Assembly: GCF_007990525.1 (NCBI RefSeq)
Contig: NZ_AP019823.1
Location: 2,294,001 to 2,358,000, forward strand
Reading direction: 5' to 3'
Length of the DNA stretch: 64,000 nucleotides
Origin: Leptotrichia hofstadii
GTDB taxonomy: Bacteria > Fusobacteriota > Fusobacteriia > Fusobacteriales > Leptotrichiaceae
This document shows positions 24,614-32,909 of this stretch, piece by piece. The notes beneath the pieces are model-generated. The model searched no databases and was not told the DNA's origin. It saw only the letters and a program-made list of their open reading frames with translations. The translations under genes were made by a program, and so were the position numbers. Within the stretch, counting starts at the first letter, position 1, and every line of letters begins with the position of its first letter.

Positions 24614-25252
24614 ATGATTAAAGAAAAAAGGACAATAATTGCACCTTCACTGCTTGCTGCAGATTTTAGCAAATTAAAAGAAGAAATTACGCAAGTGGAA
24701 AAACTGGGAGCAGAATATCTCCATTTGGATGTTATGGACGGAAATTTTGTACCAAATATCAGCTTTGGAGCTCCTGTTATTTCATCTTTACGAAAACATA
24801 GCAATCTTGTATTTGACGTTCATTTGATGGTAAACGAACCAGATTACCTAATAGAAGATTTTGCACAATTCTCAGACATAATCACAGTCCATGCTGAAGC
24901 TGCAAAGCACTTGAACAGAACAATCCAGCTAATAAAATCTTTTGGAAAAAAAGTAGGAGTTGCATTAAATCCTTCTACTCCACTGGATGTTATAAAATAT
25001 GATCTGGATAACATTGATATGGTGTTAATTATGACTGTAAATCCCGGTTTTGGCGGACAAAAATTCATTCCTGAAATGATTCAAAAAATAAAAAATTTGC
25101 GAAAAATTAACCAAAAGATTGATATTGAAGTGGATGGAGGAATCAACGCTGAAACTGGAAAACTGGTAAAGGAAGCTGGAGCAAATGTGTTAGTTGCAGG
25201 TTCATATATTTTTAGCGGAAATTATAAAGAAAAAATTGAATCTTTAAAATAA
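24614..25252 (+). CDS. rpe: Ribulose-phosphate 3-epimerase
   Basis: Cytosolic TIM-barrel enzyme that interconverts ribulose 5-phosphate and xylulose 5-phosphate in the pentose phosphate pathway. I use the ATG at 24614 (212 residues); an in-frame TTG 9 bases upstream abuts the ribosome site. Motifs are IAPSLLAADFSKL at the start, metal and catalytic residues in LHLDVMDGNFVPN (Asp), VDVHLMV-type DVHLMVNEP (His), MTVNPGFGGQ and EVDGGIN (second catalytic Asp). The rsgA-rpe pairing is common in bacteria. Confidence 0.95.
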   Translation: MIKEKRTIIAPSLLAADFSKLKEEITQVEKLGAEYLHLDVMDGNFVPNISFGAPVISSLRKHSNLVFDVHLMVNEPDYLIEDFAQFSDIITVHAEAAKHLNRTIQLIKSFGKKVGVALNPSTPLDVIKYDLDNIDMVLIMTVNPGFGGQKFIPEMIQKIKNLRKINQKIDIEVDGGINAETGKLVKEAGANVLVAGSYIFSGNYKEKIESLK

Positions 25253-25316
25253 TAATTTTAAAAAATAAATAAAGTTATGAAAAAGTCAGAAATAAAGTAA
25301 GAAAGGAACAATTAAA

Positions 25317-25979
25317 ATGTATGAAAAAATAGAAACTCTATTAGACAAATTCTATAAAACATATTATAAAATTGAAGAAATAAATTTGAATCAGGTAATT
25401 AAATGCTTGACTACATCTGAACTTCATATTATTGAAGCGATCGGGGAAAATGAAATTACAATGAATGAACTGTCTGACAAACTGGGCATTACAATGGGAA
25501 CAGCCTCAGTCGCCGTAAACAAGCTGACTGACAAGCAATTTCTGGAACGCTCCCGGTCGGACGTTGACAGGCGTAAAGTTTTTGTAAAGCTTACTTCAAA
25601 AGGAAAAGTCGCATTAAACTATCATGGAGATTTCCACTCAAATATTCTTGAAAAAATTACAGATGATATTCCATCAAAGAAATTAGAAACATTTATCGAG
25701 GTTTTTGAAACAATTGTACAAAATCTGGATAAAGTCAAAAAGGATATTCAGCCTGAATCAATACTAAATTTTGAAAAAGACGATCTGGTTCAAGTTTCAT
25801 CAATAAAAGGAAGTGTTGCAATCAGAAAATATTTAAACGAAAAAGGTGTTATGATAAAATCACTAATAAAAATCATAAATATTGATAAATATTTGATAAC
25901 TTTGCTCGTAGATGGGGATGAGAAGATACTAAATATTGAAGATGCAGAAAATATTATGGTTAGAAAAAATGCTTTTTAA
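25317..25979 (+). CDS. MarR family transcriptional regulator with C-terminal FeoA-like domain
   Basis: A 220-residue regulator. Residues about 1-145 are a MarR winged helix-turn-helix (ELHIIEAIGE, recognition helix GITMGTASVAVNKL, wing ERSRSDVDRRKVFVKLT). Residues about 150-220 look like an SH3-like FeoA domain (DDLVQVSSIKG, VMIKSLIKIINIDKYLITLLVDG, EDAENIMV). This layout resembles DtxR-type regulators that end in a FeoA domain, although the HTH part is MarR-like. Metal response is possible but no metal ligands can be proven here. It is followed by a structured RNA. Confidence 0.8.
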   Translation: MYEKIETLLDKFYKTYYKIEEINLNQVIKCLTTSELHIIEAIGENEITMNELSDKLGITMGTASVAVNKLTDKQFLERSRSDVDRRKVFVKLTSKGKVALNYHGDFHSNILEKITDDIPSKKLETFIEVFETIVQNLDKVKKDIQPESILNFEKDDLVQVSSIKGSVAIRKYLNEKGVMIKSLIKIINIDKYLITLLVDGDEKILNIEDAENIMVRKNAF

Positions 25980-26081
25980 GAAAGTCCACTATTACAAAAT
26001 CATTGAATAAGATAATAATAAAACAACATAAGAACAATGACAATTAAATACAGTAACTGTGATAAATTTTTTGATTTTTTA

Positions 26082-26110
26082 TTGACAATTTTATAAAAAT
26101 AGAGTAGAAT
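26082..26110 (+). promoter_or_regulatory. Strong promoter of the small structured RNA
   Basis: A perfect TTGACA (26082-26087), 17-base spacer, then TAGAAT (26105-26110, five of six). Transcription would start near 26117, just upstream of the paired region. Confidence 0.8.
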
Positions 26111-26116
26111 TAATTA

Positions 26117-26180
26117 TATCAAACCCCCTGCAGTATTTTAAATAATACAAGGTTAGCATACCTACGCAGGGCTTTTTTTT
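26117..26180 (+). ncRNA. Small three-way-junction RNA upstream of an AbiF-like remnant (probable RNA antitoxin)
   Basis: The transcript of about 60 nt folds by eye into a closed three-way junction. Outer stem CCCTGC (26126-26131) pairs with GCAGGG (26166-26171); second stem GTATT (26133-26137) pairs with AATAC (26144-26148); third stem AGGT (26150-26153) pairs with ACCT (26160-26163). A run of eight T follows (26173-26180). It has its own strong promoter and ends immediately before a Shine-Dalgarno AGGAGA and an Abi_2-like gene fragment. This is the layout of AbiF loci, where a conserved RNA acts as antitoxin (known biology). That this RNA is such an antitoxin is inferred from position and fold. 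Confidence 0.7.
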
Positions 26181-26182
26181 AG

Positions 26183-26582
26183 GAGAATTTAAGAATCAAT
26201 TTATTAAGATTAACCGAAAAAGTCGAAATTTCATTAAAAACTAAATTTTCTTATTTAATAGGTGAAAAATTTGGAGCTTATGGATACCTAGATTTCTATA
26301 AGTGGGGCGATAAAACAGAATATTGTAGATATAAAATTTTCCACAAAGCCCAAAATATTAGATGAATTTAAAAACAAATTATATTTTGTTAATGGTAAAA
26401 TATCCGATAGGATAGCAGTATCAATTTTAATATTAGAATATTTAGCTTTTGTAATTAATTTAAAATACCCAGATGGGGCTATTAGAAAAAGTTTAAAAAA
26501 ATTATGCCGTAACAAAATAGATGAAGAAGCTCAAAAATTAGGTTTTAAAGATTTTGAAATAATTAAAAATTTAAAGATATAA
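26183..26582 (+). pseudogene. Abi_2/AbiF-like abortive-infection gene remnant, N-terminus deleted and frameshifted
   Basis: One frame reads from just after the RNA: LRLTEKVEISLKTKFSYLIG then EKFGAYGYLDFYKWGDK. This matches the middle of Abi_2 proteins, whose core has the pattern EKiEisLrtk followed by a GxxGYLD turn. No start codon exists and about the first 100 residues of a normal protein are missing. The frame stops at 26365, while another frame runs on to 26582 (ILDEFKNKLYFVNG, ISDRIAVSILILEYLAFVIN). I cannot assign this C-terminal piece, and the HEPN motif RxxxxH expected of AbiF is not seen. The toxin is judged dead. A terminator follows at once. Confidence 0.6.
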
Positions 26583-26615
26583 TCACAGTTATTAATCTAA
26601 TTGTGATTTTTTTTA
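26581..26615 (+). terminator. Terminator after the Abi remnant
   Basis: AATCACA pairs with TGTGATT around a 13-base loop, followed by eight T. It overlaps the last stop codon of the remnant. Confidence 0.85.
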
Positions 26616-26643
26616 TAAAAATAAAATATATCAAGGAGGGAAT

Positions 26644-28275
26644 ATGCTTTATTTAGATGGAATTGGGATTTCATTTTTGATAAAAGAAATAAAAGAAAAA
26701 ATATTACGATATAAACTGACAAAGATTTTCCAATATGACAGAGTTTCATTTTCACTCTTTTTTGGAAAGAATAACTTGATTTTTCAAGTAAAGGACAATT
26801 CAACAATTTTTTACTTAAAAGACGAAAAAGATCCAAATACTGATTTTCAATCAAAATTTTTGTTATCACTAAAAAAACATTTACAAAATTCAATTTTAAT
26901 AAATATTCGTCAGGAAGGTTTTGATAGAATTGTATATTTTGACTTTGAGAAGTTAAATCAATTTGGAGATGTGGAAAAATATACATTAATTATTGAAATT
27001 ATGGGAAAAGCAAGCAATATTTTCTTAACTAGCAAAGATAAAATTCTCTCTGCTCTCTATTTTACTTCAATTGATGTTGGAAACCGTGTTATTATGACAG
27101 GTGCAAGATATACTTTGCCATTTGAGGAAAAAAAGATTTCGCCACTTTATCTGGAAGACGAAAATTTTCCATTTAAAACTGAAACTTTTATGGAAAAAAT
27201 CGAAGGTGTCGGACGGGCCTTTGCACTAGAATGTTCACAAAACTACGACACTTTCAAAAAATATTTATCTAGCTATAAACCAGTAATGTATGAAATCATA
27301 AATCGTGGGAAAATCCAGAAAGTGCTAACTTACAACGAATTTTCTGAATTTAATCAAAAGGAAAATACAACTTTAGAAAATGAAAGAAAATATTTTGAAA
27401 CTTTAAACGAAGGTTTAAATGCTTATTTTAAAACAACTATTACTTCCAACGTTATTAGTGAAAAAAAGAAAAATCTACTAAAATACGTTGATTCACAAAT
27501 AAAAAAATTCAAAAAAATTGAAAAAAATATAAAAGTTGACTTGAAAAAAAATGAAAACTTTGAAAAATATAAAAATATTGGAGATATTTTGGCGGCAAAT
27601 ATGCACCAGATAAAATATGGAATGAAAAAAATCACGGTTTTTGATTTTTATAATAATGAGGAAGTTACAATAAATCTGGATCCACTTTTATCTCCAAATG
27701 ATAATTTAAACTTTTATTACAATAAGTATAATAAAGGAAAACGTACAATTTCAGCCTTAGATTCCAGATTTTTAGACATTCAGAATGAAATAAGATATTT
27801 TGAGGAAATAAAAATGTTTATCGAAAAGGAAAATGATTTTATTGGAATCGAAGAAATTGAAAACGAGCTGAACCTTTCAAATAGTGGAAATAAAATAAAA
27901 AACAAAATCAAGCTGAACAAGTCGAAAAAACGTGAATTATTATCGTTTGATTACAAAAGCTTTCAAATCTTCGTTGGAAGAAACAACAAGGAAAATGAAG
28001 AAATATCCTTTTCAAAAGGACAGCCTAACGACATCTGGATGCACGCAAAAGATATTCCTGGCAGCCATGTCCTTATTTTACGAAACAATCAGAAAGTTCC
28101 AGATGATGTTCTTCTGCATGCGGCAACTCTTGCTTGCGACTATTCCAAGGCTAAAAAAGGTGACAAAGTTACAGTTGACTACTGCGAAAGAAAATTTGTA
28201 AAAAAAATAAAAAATAGTAAACCCGGAAATGTGATTTATACAAACTTTCACTCTTTATTAATTGAAGTTCAATAA
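26644..28275 (+). CDS. rqcH: NFACT family protein RqcH (Rqc2 homologue)
   Basis: Ribosome quality-control factor that binds stalled 50S subunits and directs C-terminal alanine tailing. The 543-residue protein has the NFACT-N part (residues about 1-200: LYLDGIGISFLIKEI, EIMGKASNIFL, ARYTLP), a helical HhH/coiled middle rich in Lys (about 270-430), and the NFACT-R domain (about 440-540: IFVGRNNKENE, DIWMHAKDIPGSHV, DYSKAKKGDKVTVDYCERKFVKK). It is shorter in the middle than the about 570-residue Bacillus protein. ATG follows CAAGGAGGG. Older names are fibronectin-binding protein or FbpA, from relatives reported at the cell surface. Confidence 0.93.
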   Translation: MLYLDGIGISFLIKEIKEKILRYKLTKIFQYDRVSFSLFFGKNNLIFQVKDNSTIFYLKDEKDPNTDFQSKFLLSLKKHLQNSILINIRQEGFDRIVYFDFEKLNQFGDVEKYTLIIEIMGKASNIFLTSKDKILSALYFTSIDVGNRVIMTGARYTLPFEEKKISPLYLEDENFPFKTETFMEKIEGVGRAFALECSQNYDTFKKYLSSYKPVMYEIINRGKIQKVLTYNEFSEFNQKENTTLENERKYFETLNEGLNAYFKTTITSNVISEKKKNLLKYVDSQIKKFKKIEKNIKVDLKKNENFEKYKNIGDILAANMHQIKYGMKKITVFDFYNNEEVTINLDPLLSPNDNLNFYYNKYNKGKRTISALDSRFLDIQNEIRYFEEIKMFIEKENDFIGIEEIENELNLSNSGNKIKNKIKLNKSKKRELLSFDYKSFQIFVGRNNKENEEISFSKGQPNDIWMHAKDIPGSHVLILRNNQKVPDDVLLHAATLACDYSKAKKGDKVTVDYCERKFVKKIKNSKPGNVIYTNFHSLLIEVQ

Positions 28276-28336
28276 CTTTTTTCTAAATAAACTGTATTGT
28301 TTGACTAACTAACAGAAAAAATGTTTTTCAAACTTA

Positions 28337-28365
28337 TTGACAAATACCAAAAACTGTTGTAAAAT
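28337..28365 (+). promoter_or_regulatory. Promoter of ptsH
   Basis: TTGACA (28337-28342), 17 bases, TAAAAT (28360-28365, five of six), about 30 bases upstream of the ptsH start. Confidence 0.8.
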
Positions 28366-28398
28366 TAAGGTAGAGATATAATTAAGGAGGATAAATAA

Positions 28399-28659
28399 AT
28401 GGCAAGTAAAACAGTTACTATGACAAATCCTACAGGATTACATACAAGACCAGGTGGAGTATTTGTTGCTAAAGCAAAAGAATTTGAAAGTTCAGTAGAA
28501 GTGGAAAACGAAGGAAAAAAAGTAAATGGAAAATCTTTATTGAAATTATTATCAATTGGAATTAAAAACGGTTCAGAAGTTACAGTTCATGCTGAAGGAC
28601 CTGATGCTGATGAAGCAGTTGAAGTATTAGGAGAATTATTAGCAACTATCAGAGACTAA
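28399..28659 (+). CDS. ptsH: Phosphocarrier protein HPr
   Basis: Carries the phosphoryl group from enzyme I to sugar-specific IIA units of the PTS. The 86-residue protein has the active His15 in GLHTRPGG (usual form GLHARPA) and Ser46 in NGKSLLKLLSIG, the site of HPr kinase in organisms that have it, suggesting possible carbon-catabolite control. Ribosome site AAGGAGG precedes ATG by 8 bases. It is monocistronic here: enzyme I does not follow, and a terminator lies about 80 bases downstream. Confidence 0.95.
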   Translation: MASKTVTMTNPTGLHTRPGGVFVAKAKEFESSVEVENEGKKVNGKSLLKLLSIGIKNGSEVTVHAEGPDADEAVEVLGELLATIRD

Positions 28660-28737
28660 TAAATTGTAGTAATTAAGTAAAATAAAAATATTGTTTTTTA
28701 TAGATTTGTTATAGAAAATATGTTTTATTGAACTAGA

Positions 28738-28776
28738 AAAAAAGACTTTCTTATTTTTAAGATTGTCTTTTTTTAT
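28738..28776 (+). terminator. Terminator of ptsH
   Basis: AAAAAGAC with inner TTCTTA pairs with TAAGAT and GTCTTTTT and is followed by a T-run. Confidence 0.85.
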
Positions 28777-28836
28777 TTGTTATTTATTTTCATACTAACT
28801 ATTCTGTGAATTTATATTTTGGATTGTTTTGTTTAA

Positions 28837-28962
28837 TAATTGTTTTTTCTTATACTATACTCAAACCTATTTAAAATTAAACTACTAAAAATTATATAGA
28901 TTTAGGGTTTGATTAAAATAGTCATAACTTTTGAGTTTATTTTTAAAGCAGTTTTACTATAA
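28837..28962. repeat. AT-rich dispersed repeat D, copy 1
   Basis: About 125 bases beginning AATAATTGTTTTTTCTTA and ending near CAGTTTTACTATA. A direct copy lies at 29275-29400 and a third, more diverged, at 44663-44770. Copies 1 and 2 flank copy B of the hairpin repeat on both sides. Confidence 0.8.
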
Positions 28963-28968
28963 ATCCTA

Positions 28969-29242
28969 TTTAAATAACGAATTTATTACAAACTTCTCCA
29001 ATAAAGGATAAAAACCTAGTATTTCAAAATAATTAAAATATAATTTAATAAACCGACGGAGCTTTTATTTGTTCAACTGCGACTGTTTGACGACTGTAAG
29101 GAGGAGTTTCGGAGTTGGGCAAATAAAAGTCGTAGTCTAGCCATAGGTTGTAGGATTTGCGGCAATGAGCAATCCTACGAAAAGAAAAAATTAAAAAGTT
29201 GAATAATTATGAACCAGCTATTGAACAACCCTATTATAAAAA
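28969..29242 (+). repeat. Large hairpin repeat, copy B (hairpin arms replaced)
   Basis: Same flanks as copies A and C (TTTAAATAACGAATTTATTAC at the left, AGCCATAGGTTGTAGGATTT and CAATCCTACGAAAAG at the right). The central arms are different: CTTTTATTTGTTCAACT (29062-29078) pairs with AGTTGGGCAAATAAAAG (29113-29129). No gene is supported in 28660-29488. Confidence 0.85.
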
Positions 29243-29274
29243 ATTTATTCTCATTTTTAAACGGAAGATAATAT

Positions 29275-29400
29275 AATAATTGTTTTTTCTTAATTTTATA
29301 CTCAAATCTATTTAAAATTAAACTACTAAAAATTATACAAATTTAAGGTCTGAGTAAAATAGTCATAACTTTTGAATTCAGTTTTAAAGGAGTTTTATAT
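29275..29400. repeat. AT-rich dispersed repeat D, copy 2
   Basis: Direct repeat of 28837-28962; shared words include CTATTTAAAATTAAACTACT and AAAATAGTCATAACTTTTGA. Confidence 0.8.
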
Positions 29401-29420
29401 CGAATTATTTTAAAATTTAT

Positions 29421-29464
29421 AAAAAAAGCAGAAAAACTCCTAATTAATAAAAATTTTCCTGCTT
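29421..29464 (-). terminator. Terminator of pyrG
   Basis: On the minus strand AGCAGGAAAA pairs with TTTTTCTGCT and is followed by seven T, just after the CTP synthase stop. Confidence 0.8.
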
Positions 29465-29488
29465 AATTTGTTTTTCAATTAATTACTA

Positions 29489-31102
29489 TTATTTTTCGCT
29501 TCGTTTCTTTAATGCCGCTTTTATCCAGCCTGTAAACAATGGATGTGGACGATTTGGACGGCTTTTGAATTCTGGATGGTATTGTGTGGCTATGAAGTAT
29601 GGGTGATTTTTTATTTCGATTACTTCCACGTAATTTCCGTCTGGAGATAATCCTACGATATCCATTCCAGCTTTTTCAAATTCTTCTCTGAAAGCGTTAT
29701 TAAATTCGTATCTATGTCTGTGTCTTTCAGCAATCTGAGTTCTTCCATAAACTCTTGCAGCTAAACTGTCGTCTTTTAATATACATGGATATGCCCCAAG
29801 ACGCATTGTTCCTCCCATATCTTTCAGACCTTTTTGCTCTTCCATAAGGCTTATAATTGGATATGAAGTGTCCTTTTCAAATTCTGTTGAAGTAGCACCT
29901 TTATAGCCAAGCACGTTTCTTGCAAACTCTACACACGCCATTTGCATTCCAAGACAGATTCCAAAAAATGGAATGTTATTTTCCCTTGCAAATTTAATCG
30001 CTTCAACTTTTCCATCTATTCCTCTGTCGCCAAATCCACCTGGCACTAAAATTCCGTCATAATCAGCCAGTTTTTTCACGTCAAATTCTCCGGCCTTAAA
30101 ATAGTCAATTTCAACTTTTGTATCAAGATTAAACCCAGCATGCTCTATTGATTCATGAATACTTATGTAAGCATCCTTTAATTCGATATATTTTCCAACA
30201 ACTGCTACTTTTACAAGCTTTTTAGGATTTTTGAATTTTTCCACCATTTTAGTCCATTCAGTCAGTAATGGCTTTTCATTTTTTATTTTAAAATGCTTGC
30301 AAATTACATCGGCAAGTCCTAATTTTTCCATGGTTAATGGTATTTCATAAAGGCTTTTTGCATCAAGCGATTCAATAACCGCCTCTTCATCAATATCGCA
30401 GAAAAGCGAGATTTTTTTCTTAATATTTTCATCAACAGGATGTTCACTTCTCACTACAATCACATCTGGCGAGATTCCAAGTCCTTGAAGCATTTTTACG
30501 CTGTGCTGTGTAGGTTTAGTCTTAAGCTCTCCAGCTGCTTTCAAATATGGCAATAATGTTACGTGAATGTAAGCAATATTCTCTCTTCCAACTTCTCTTT
30601 TCAACTGACGAATCGCTTCAATAAACGGATCACTTTCAATATCTCCAATTGTCCCGCCAATCTCAGTAATTACAATATCCGAATTATTTTCTTCAGCCGC
30701 TTTTATAACATTGTACTTAATTTCATCTGTCATGTGAGGCACAGTTTGTACAGTTCCTCCTAAAAACTCCCCACGACGCTCTTTCGCAATAATTTTTGAC
30801 ATAATTTTCCCGGTTGTCAAATTATTATACTTTGTCAGATTCTCATTGATAAATCTTTCATAATGCCCCAAATCCAAGTCAGTTTCTGCTCCATCCTCTG
30901 TAACAAAAACTTCCCCATGCTGATAAGGGCTCATAGTTCCTGGATCCACATTTATATATGGATCAAACTTTTGAATTGTAACCTTATAGCCTCTTTCTTT
31001 TAGTAATCTTCCCAACGAAGAAGCCACAATTCCTTTTCCAAGCGATGAAACAACTCCACCTGTAACAAATATATATTTTGTTGAATCATTATGTGTATTC
31101 AT
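29489..31102 (-). CDS. pyrG: CTP synthase
   Basis: Makes CTP from UTP with ATP and glutamine. The 537-residue protein has the N-terminal amidoligase domain ([13 protein letters not shown]-loop-like start, [30 protein letters not shown]) and the C-terminal class I glutamine amidotransferase ([11 protein letters not shown], nucleophile Cys in FFGICLGMQ, His/Glu near ATQYHPEF). Length is standard. ATG follows AGGAGG. No attenuator hairpin was recognised in the leader by eye. Confidence 0.97.
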   Translation of the reverse strand: MNTHNDSTKYIFVTGGVVSSLGKGIVASSLGRLLKERGYKVTIQKFDPYINVDPGTMSPYQHGEVFVTEDGAETDLDLGHYERFINENLTKYNNLTTGKIMSKIIAKERRGEFLGGTVQTVPHMTDEIKYNVIKAAEENNSDIVITEIGGTIGDIESDPFIEAIRQLKREVGRENIAYIHVTLLPYLKAAGELKTKPTQHSVKMLQGLGISPDVIVVRSEHPVDENIKKKISLFCDIDEEAVIESLDAKSLYEIPLTMEKLGLADVICKHFKIKNEKPLLTEWTKMVEKFKNPKKLVKVAVVGKYIELKDAYISIHESIEHAGFNLDTKVEIDYFKAGEFDVKKLADYDGILVPGGFGDRGIDGKVEAIKFARENNIPFFGICLGMQMACVEFARNVLGYKGATSTEFEKDTSYPIISLMEEQKGLKDMGGTMRLGAYPCILKDDSLAARVYGRTQIAERHRHRYEFNNAFREEFEKAGMDIVGLSPDGNYVEVIEIKNHPYFIATQYHPEFKSRPNRPHPLFTGWIKAALKKRSEK

Positions 31103-31576
31103 TTTTCCTCCTATTTTCTATTCCTATTTATTCAATTTTAAATATTTTTGGCATTTTTATAAAATATCACTTAATTTAGTAAGTTATTATTTTTTAAACT
31201 ATTCTATTAAATCTCTTTTTTCAATTTTGATATATTATGATTAATAAGTATTTTTTTTATTTTTATTTATATTCAAGTTTATTTTAAGCAGGGAGATCAA
31301 TCGCCATCTCCCTGCACCCACGCTTTACGCAAAACTTTCTTATAAAAGAAAAATAGAACTCACTTTTGAATATAGATTATTTCAATTTATATAACTTTAT
31401 CTTATGTAAAGTCTATTCCAAAAGTTCAGACAGCTATTTTTCTTCTAACGAAATTTTGCTTATTTTTTGTTTTAATTAAATTAATTGTTTTAATTAAACT
31501 AAAAATGTCGTGATTTTTTAAAATAAAATTATCATGAGTTTTTACATTTTTTCAGTTTGTTGCAATATATTTGCCA
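31103..31576. other. Non-coding region with a perfect 10-bp hairpin and short repeats
   Basis: Positions 31290-31317 form a perfect hairpin: GCAGGGAGAT pairs with ATCTCCCTGC around eight bases. It is followed by CACCCACGCTTTACGCAAAAC, similar to a stretch near 6130. Positions about 31482-31528 (AATTAAACTAAAAATGTCGTGATTTTTTAAA) match about 42681-42730. No gene was recognised. Confidence 0.6.
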
Positions 31577-31612
31577 CAAAAAAAGAGGAAAAAAAAAATT
31601 TTCACCTCTTTT
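31577..31612 (-). terminator. Terminator of fba
   Basis: On the minus strand AAAAGAGG pairs with CCTCTTTT around a 16-base loop rich in T and runs into TTTTTTT. Confidence 0.7.
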
Positions 31613-31642
31613 AAACAAATTTTATTTATGTAAAACTCAAAA

Positions 31643-31680
31643 GGAATATCCCAAGTTTGAGAATAAACTTGAGATAGTCC
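31643..31680 (-). other. Long hairpin directly after fba
   Basis: GGA-TATC-CAAGTTT pairs with AAACTTG-GATA-TCC with two small internal mismatches around a six-base loop. It lies 28 bases after the fba stop, ahead of the U-tract terminator. It may protect the 3' end of the message; no known RNA family was recognised. Confidence 0.5.
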
Positions 31681-31707
31681 AAATTAATTTTCATTTTTTA
31701 TTTGTTA

Positions 31708-32691
31708 TTATCTTGCAGCTCCAGCTTTGTAAGCTCCATTTGATCCAAATACGTTTCTGATTTTATCTTTGTAGTATTCTTTCATGTAATCTTTTGCAGG
31801 TCCTACATATTTTCTAGGATCAAATTCTCCAGGATTTTTAGCGAATACTTCTCTGATTCCTGCTGTGAAAGCTAATCTTCCATCAGTATCTACGTTAATT
31901 TTAGCTACTGCTGATTTAGCGGCTTTTCTTAATTCTGAATCAGGGATACCAATTGCGTCTGCAATTTTTCCACCATATTGATTAATCATTTCAACAAATT
32001 GGTGTGGTACTGCTGATGAACCATGTAATACGATTGGGAATCCAGGTATTCTTTTTTCGATTTCTTCCAAGATATCCAATCTTAATTTAGGATCGTCTCC
32101 TGGTTTGAATTTGTGAGCTCCGTGAGAAGTTCCAATTGCGATTGCTAATGAATCAACTCCTGTTTTTGTTACGAAGTCTTCAACTTCATCAGGTTGAGTA
32201 TAAACGTGTTCTGCTGCTACTACATCGTCTTCGATTCCAGCTAAAACTCCTAATTCAGCTTCAACTGTAACATCGTGTTGGTGAGCGAAATCAGCAACTT
32301 GTTTTGCTTCTGCAACGTTTTCATCGTAAGGGTGGTGAGATCCGTCATACATTACTGAAGAGAATCCGTATTCGATACAGTCTTTTGCTTCAGCGAAGTT
32401 TGGACCATGATCCAAGTGCAATGCTACTGGAATGTCTGATCCTGATGCTTCTACATAAGCTGTTGCAGCTTTTGCAAGCCAAGGTAACATTTCTTTACCA
32501 ATATATTTTCTTGCACCTGTTGATACTTGAAGAATTACTGGTGATCCTTCTTCAACACACGCTTCGATAATTCCTTGTAATTGTTCCATGTTGTTAAAGT
32601 TAAAAGCAGGTACTGCGTAACCTTCTTTATTTGCTTTAGCAAACATTTCCTTAGTGTTGCTTAATCCTAAATCTTTAAAATGATATTTCAT
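31708..32691 (-). CDS. fba: Class II fructose-bisphosphate aldolase
   Basis: Zn-dependent aldolase of glycolysis/gluconeogenesis cleaving fructose 1,6-bisphosphate to two triose phosphates. The 327-residue protein has the start KEGYAVPAFNFNNMEQLQ, metal ligands in ALHLDHGPNF, VEAELGVLAG, AIGTSHGAHKF, and phosphate-binding LHGSSAVP. Codons are unusually biased, as expected of a highly expressed gene. It stands alone with strong AGGAGG site and its own terminator. Reads as FbaA-type of the class used in Firmicutes and Fusobacteria. Confidence 0.96.
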   Translation of the reverse strand: MKYHFKDLGLSNTKEMFAKANKEGYAVPAFNFNNMEQLQGIIEACVEEGSPVILQVSTGARKYIGKEMLPWLAKAATAYVEASGSDIPVALHLDHGPNFAEAKDCIEYGFSSVMYDGSHHPYDENVAEAKQVADFAHQHDVTVEAELGVLAGIEDDVVAAEHVYTQPDEVEDFVTKTGVDSLAIAIGTSHGAHKFKPGDDPKLRLDILEEIEKRIPGFPIVLHGSSAVPHQFVEMINQYGGKIADAIGIPDSELRKAAKSAVAKINVDTDGRLAFTAGIREVFAKNPGEFDPRKYVGPAKDYMKEYYKDKIRNVFGSNGAYKAGAAR

Positions 32692-32909
32692 TTTACGCCT
32701 CCTAATATTTATTAATTAGATTAACTTCTTTAATTATATGTTACCAAATTTTCGTATAAAAATCAATAGAAAACAAAAAATAATAGTTAAAAATAAAATA
32801 TTTTTTTAAATATATGCTTAAATACTACCAAAATAAAATTTAAAATTAAATTTTGGTATTGGTAACTCATACTTCCTATTAATTTTAAAATTTTTTATAA
32901 CAATGGTTG

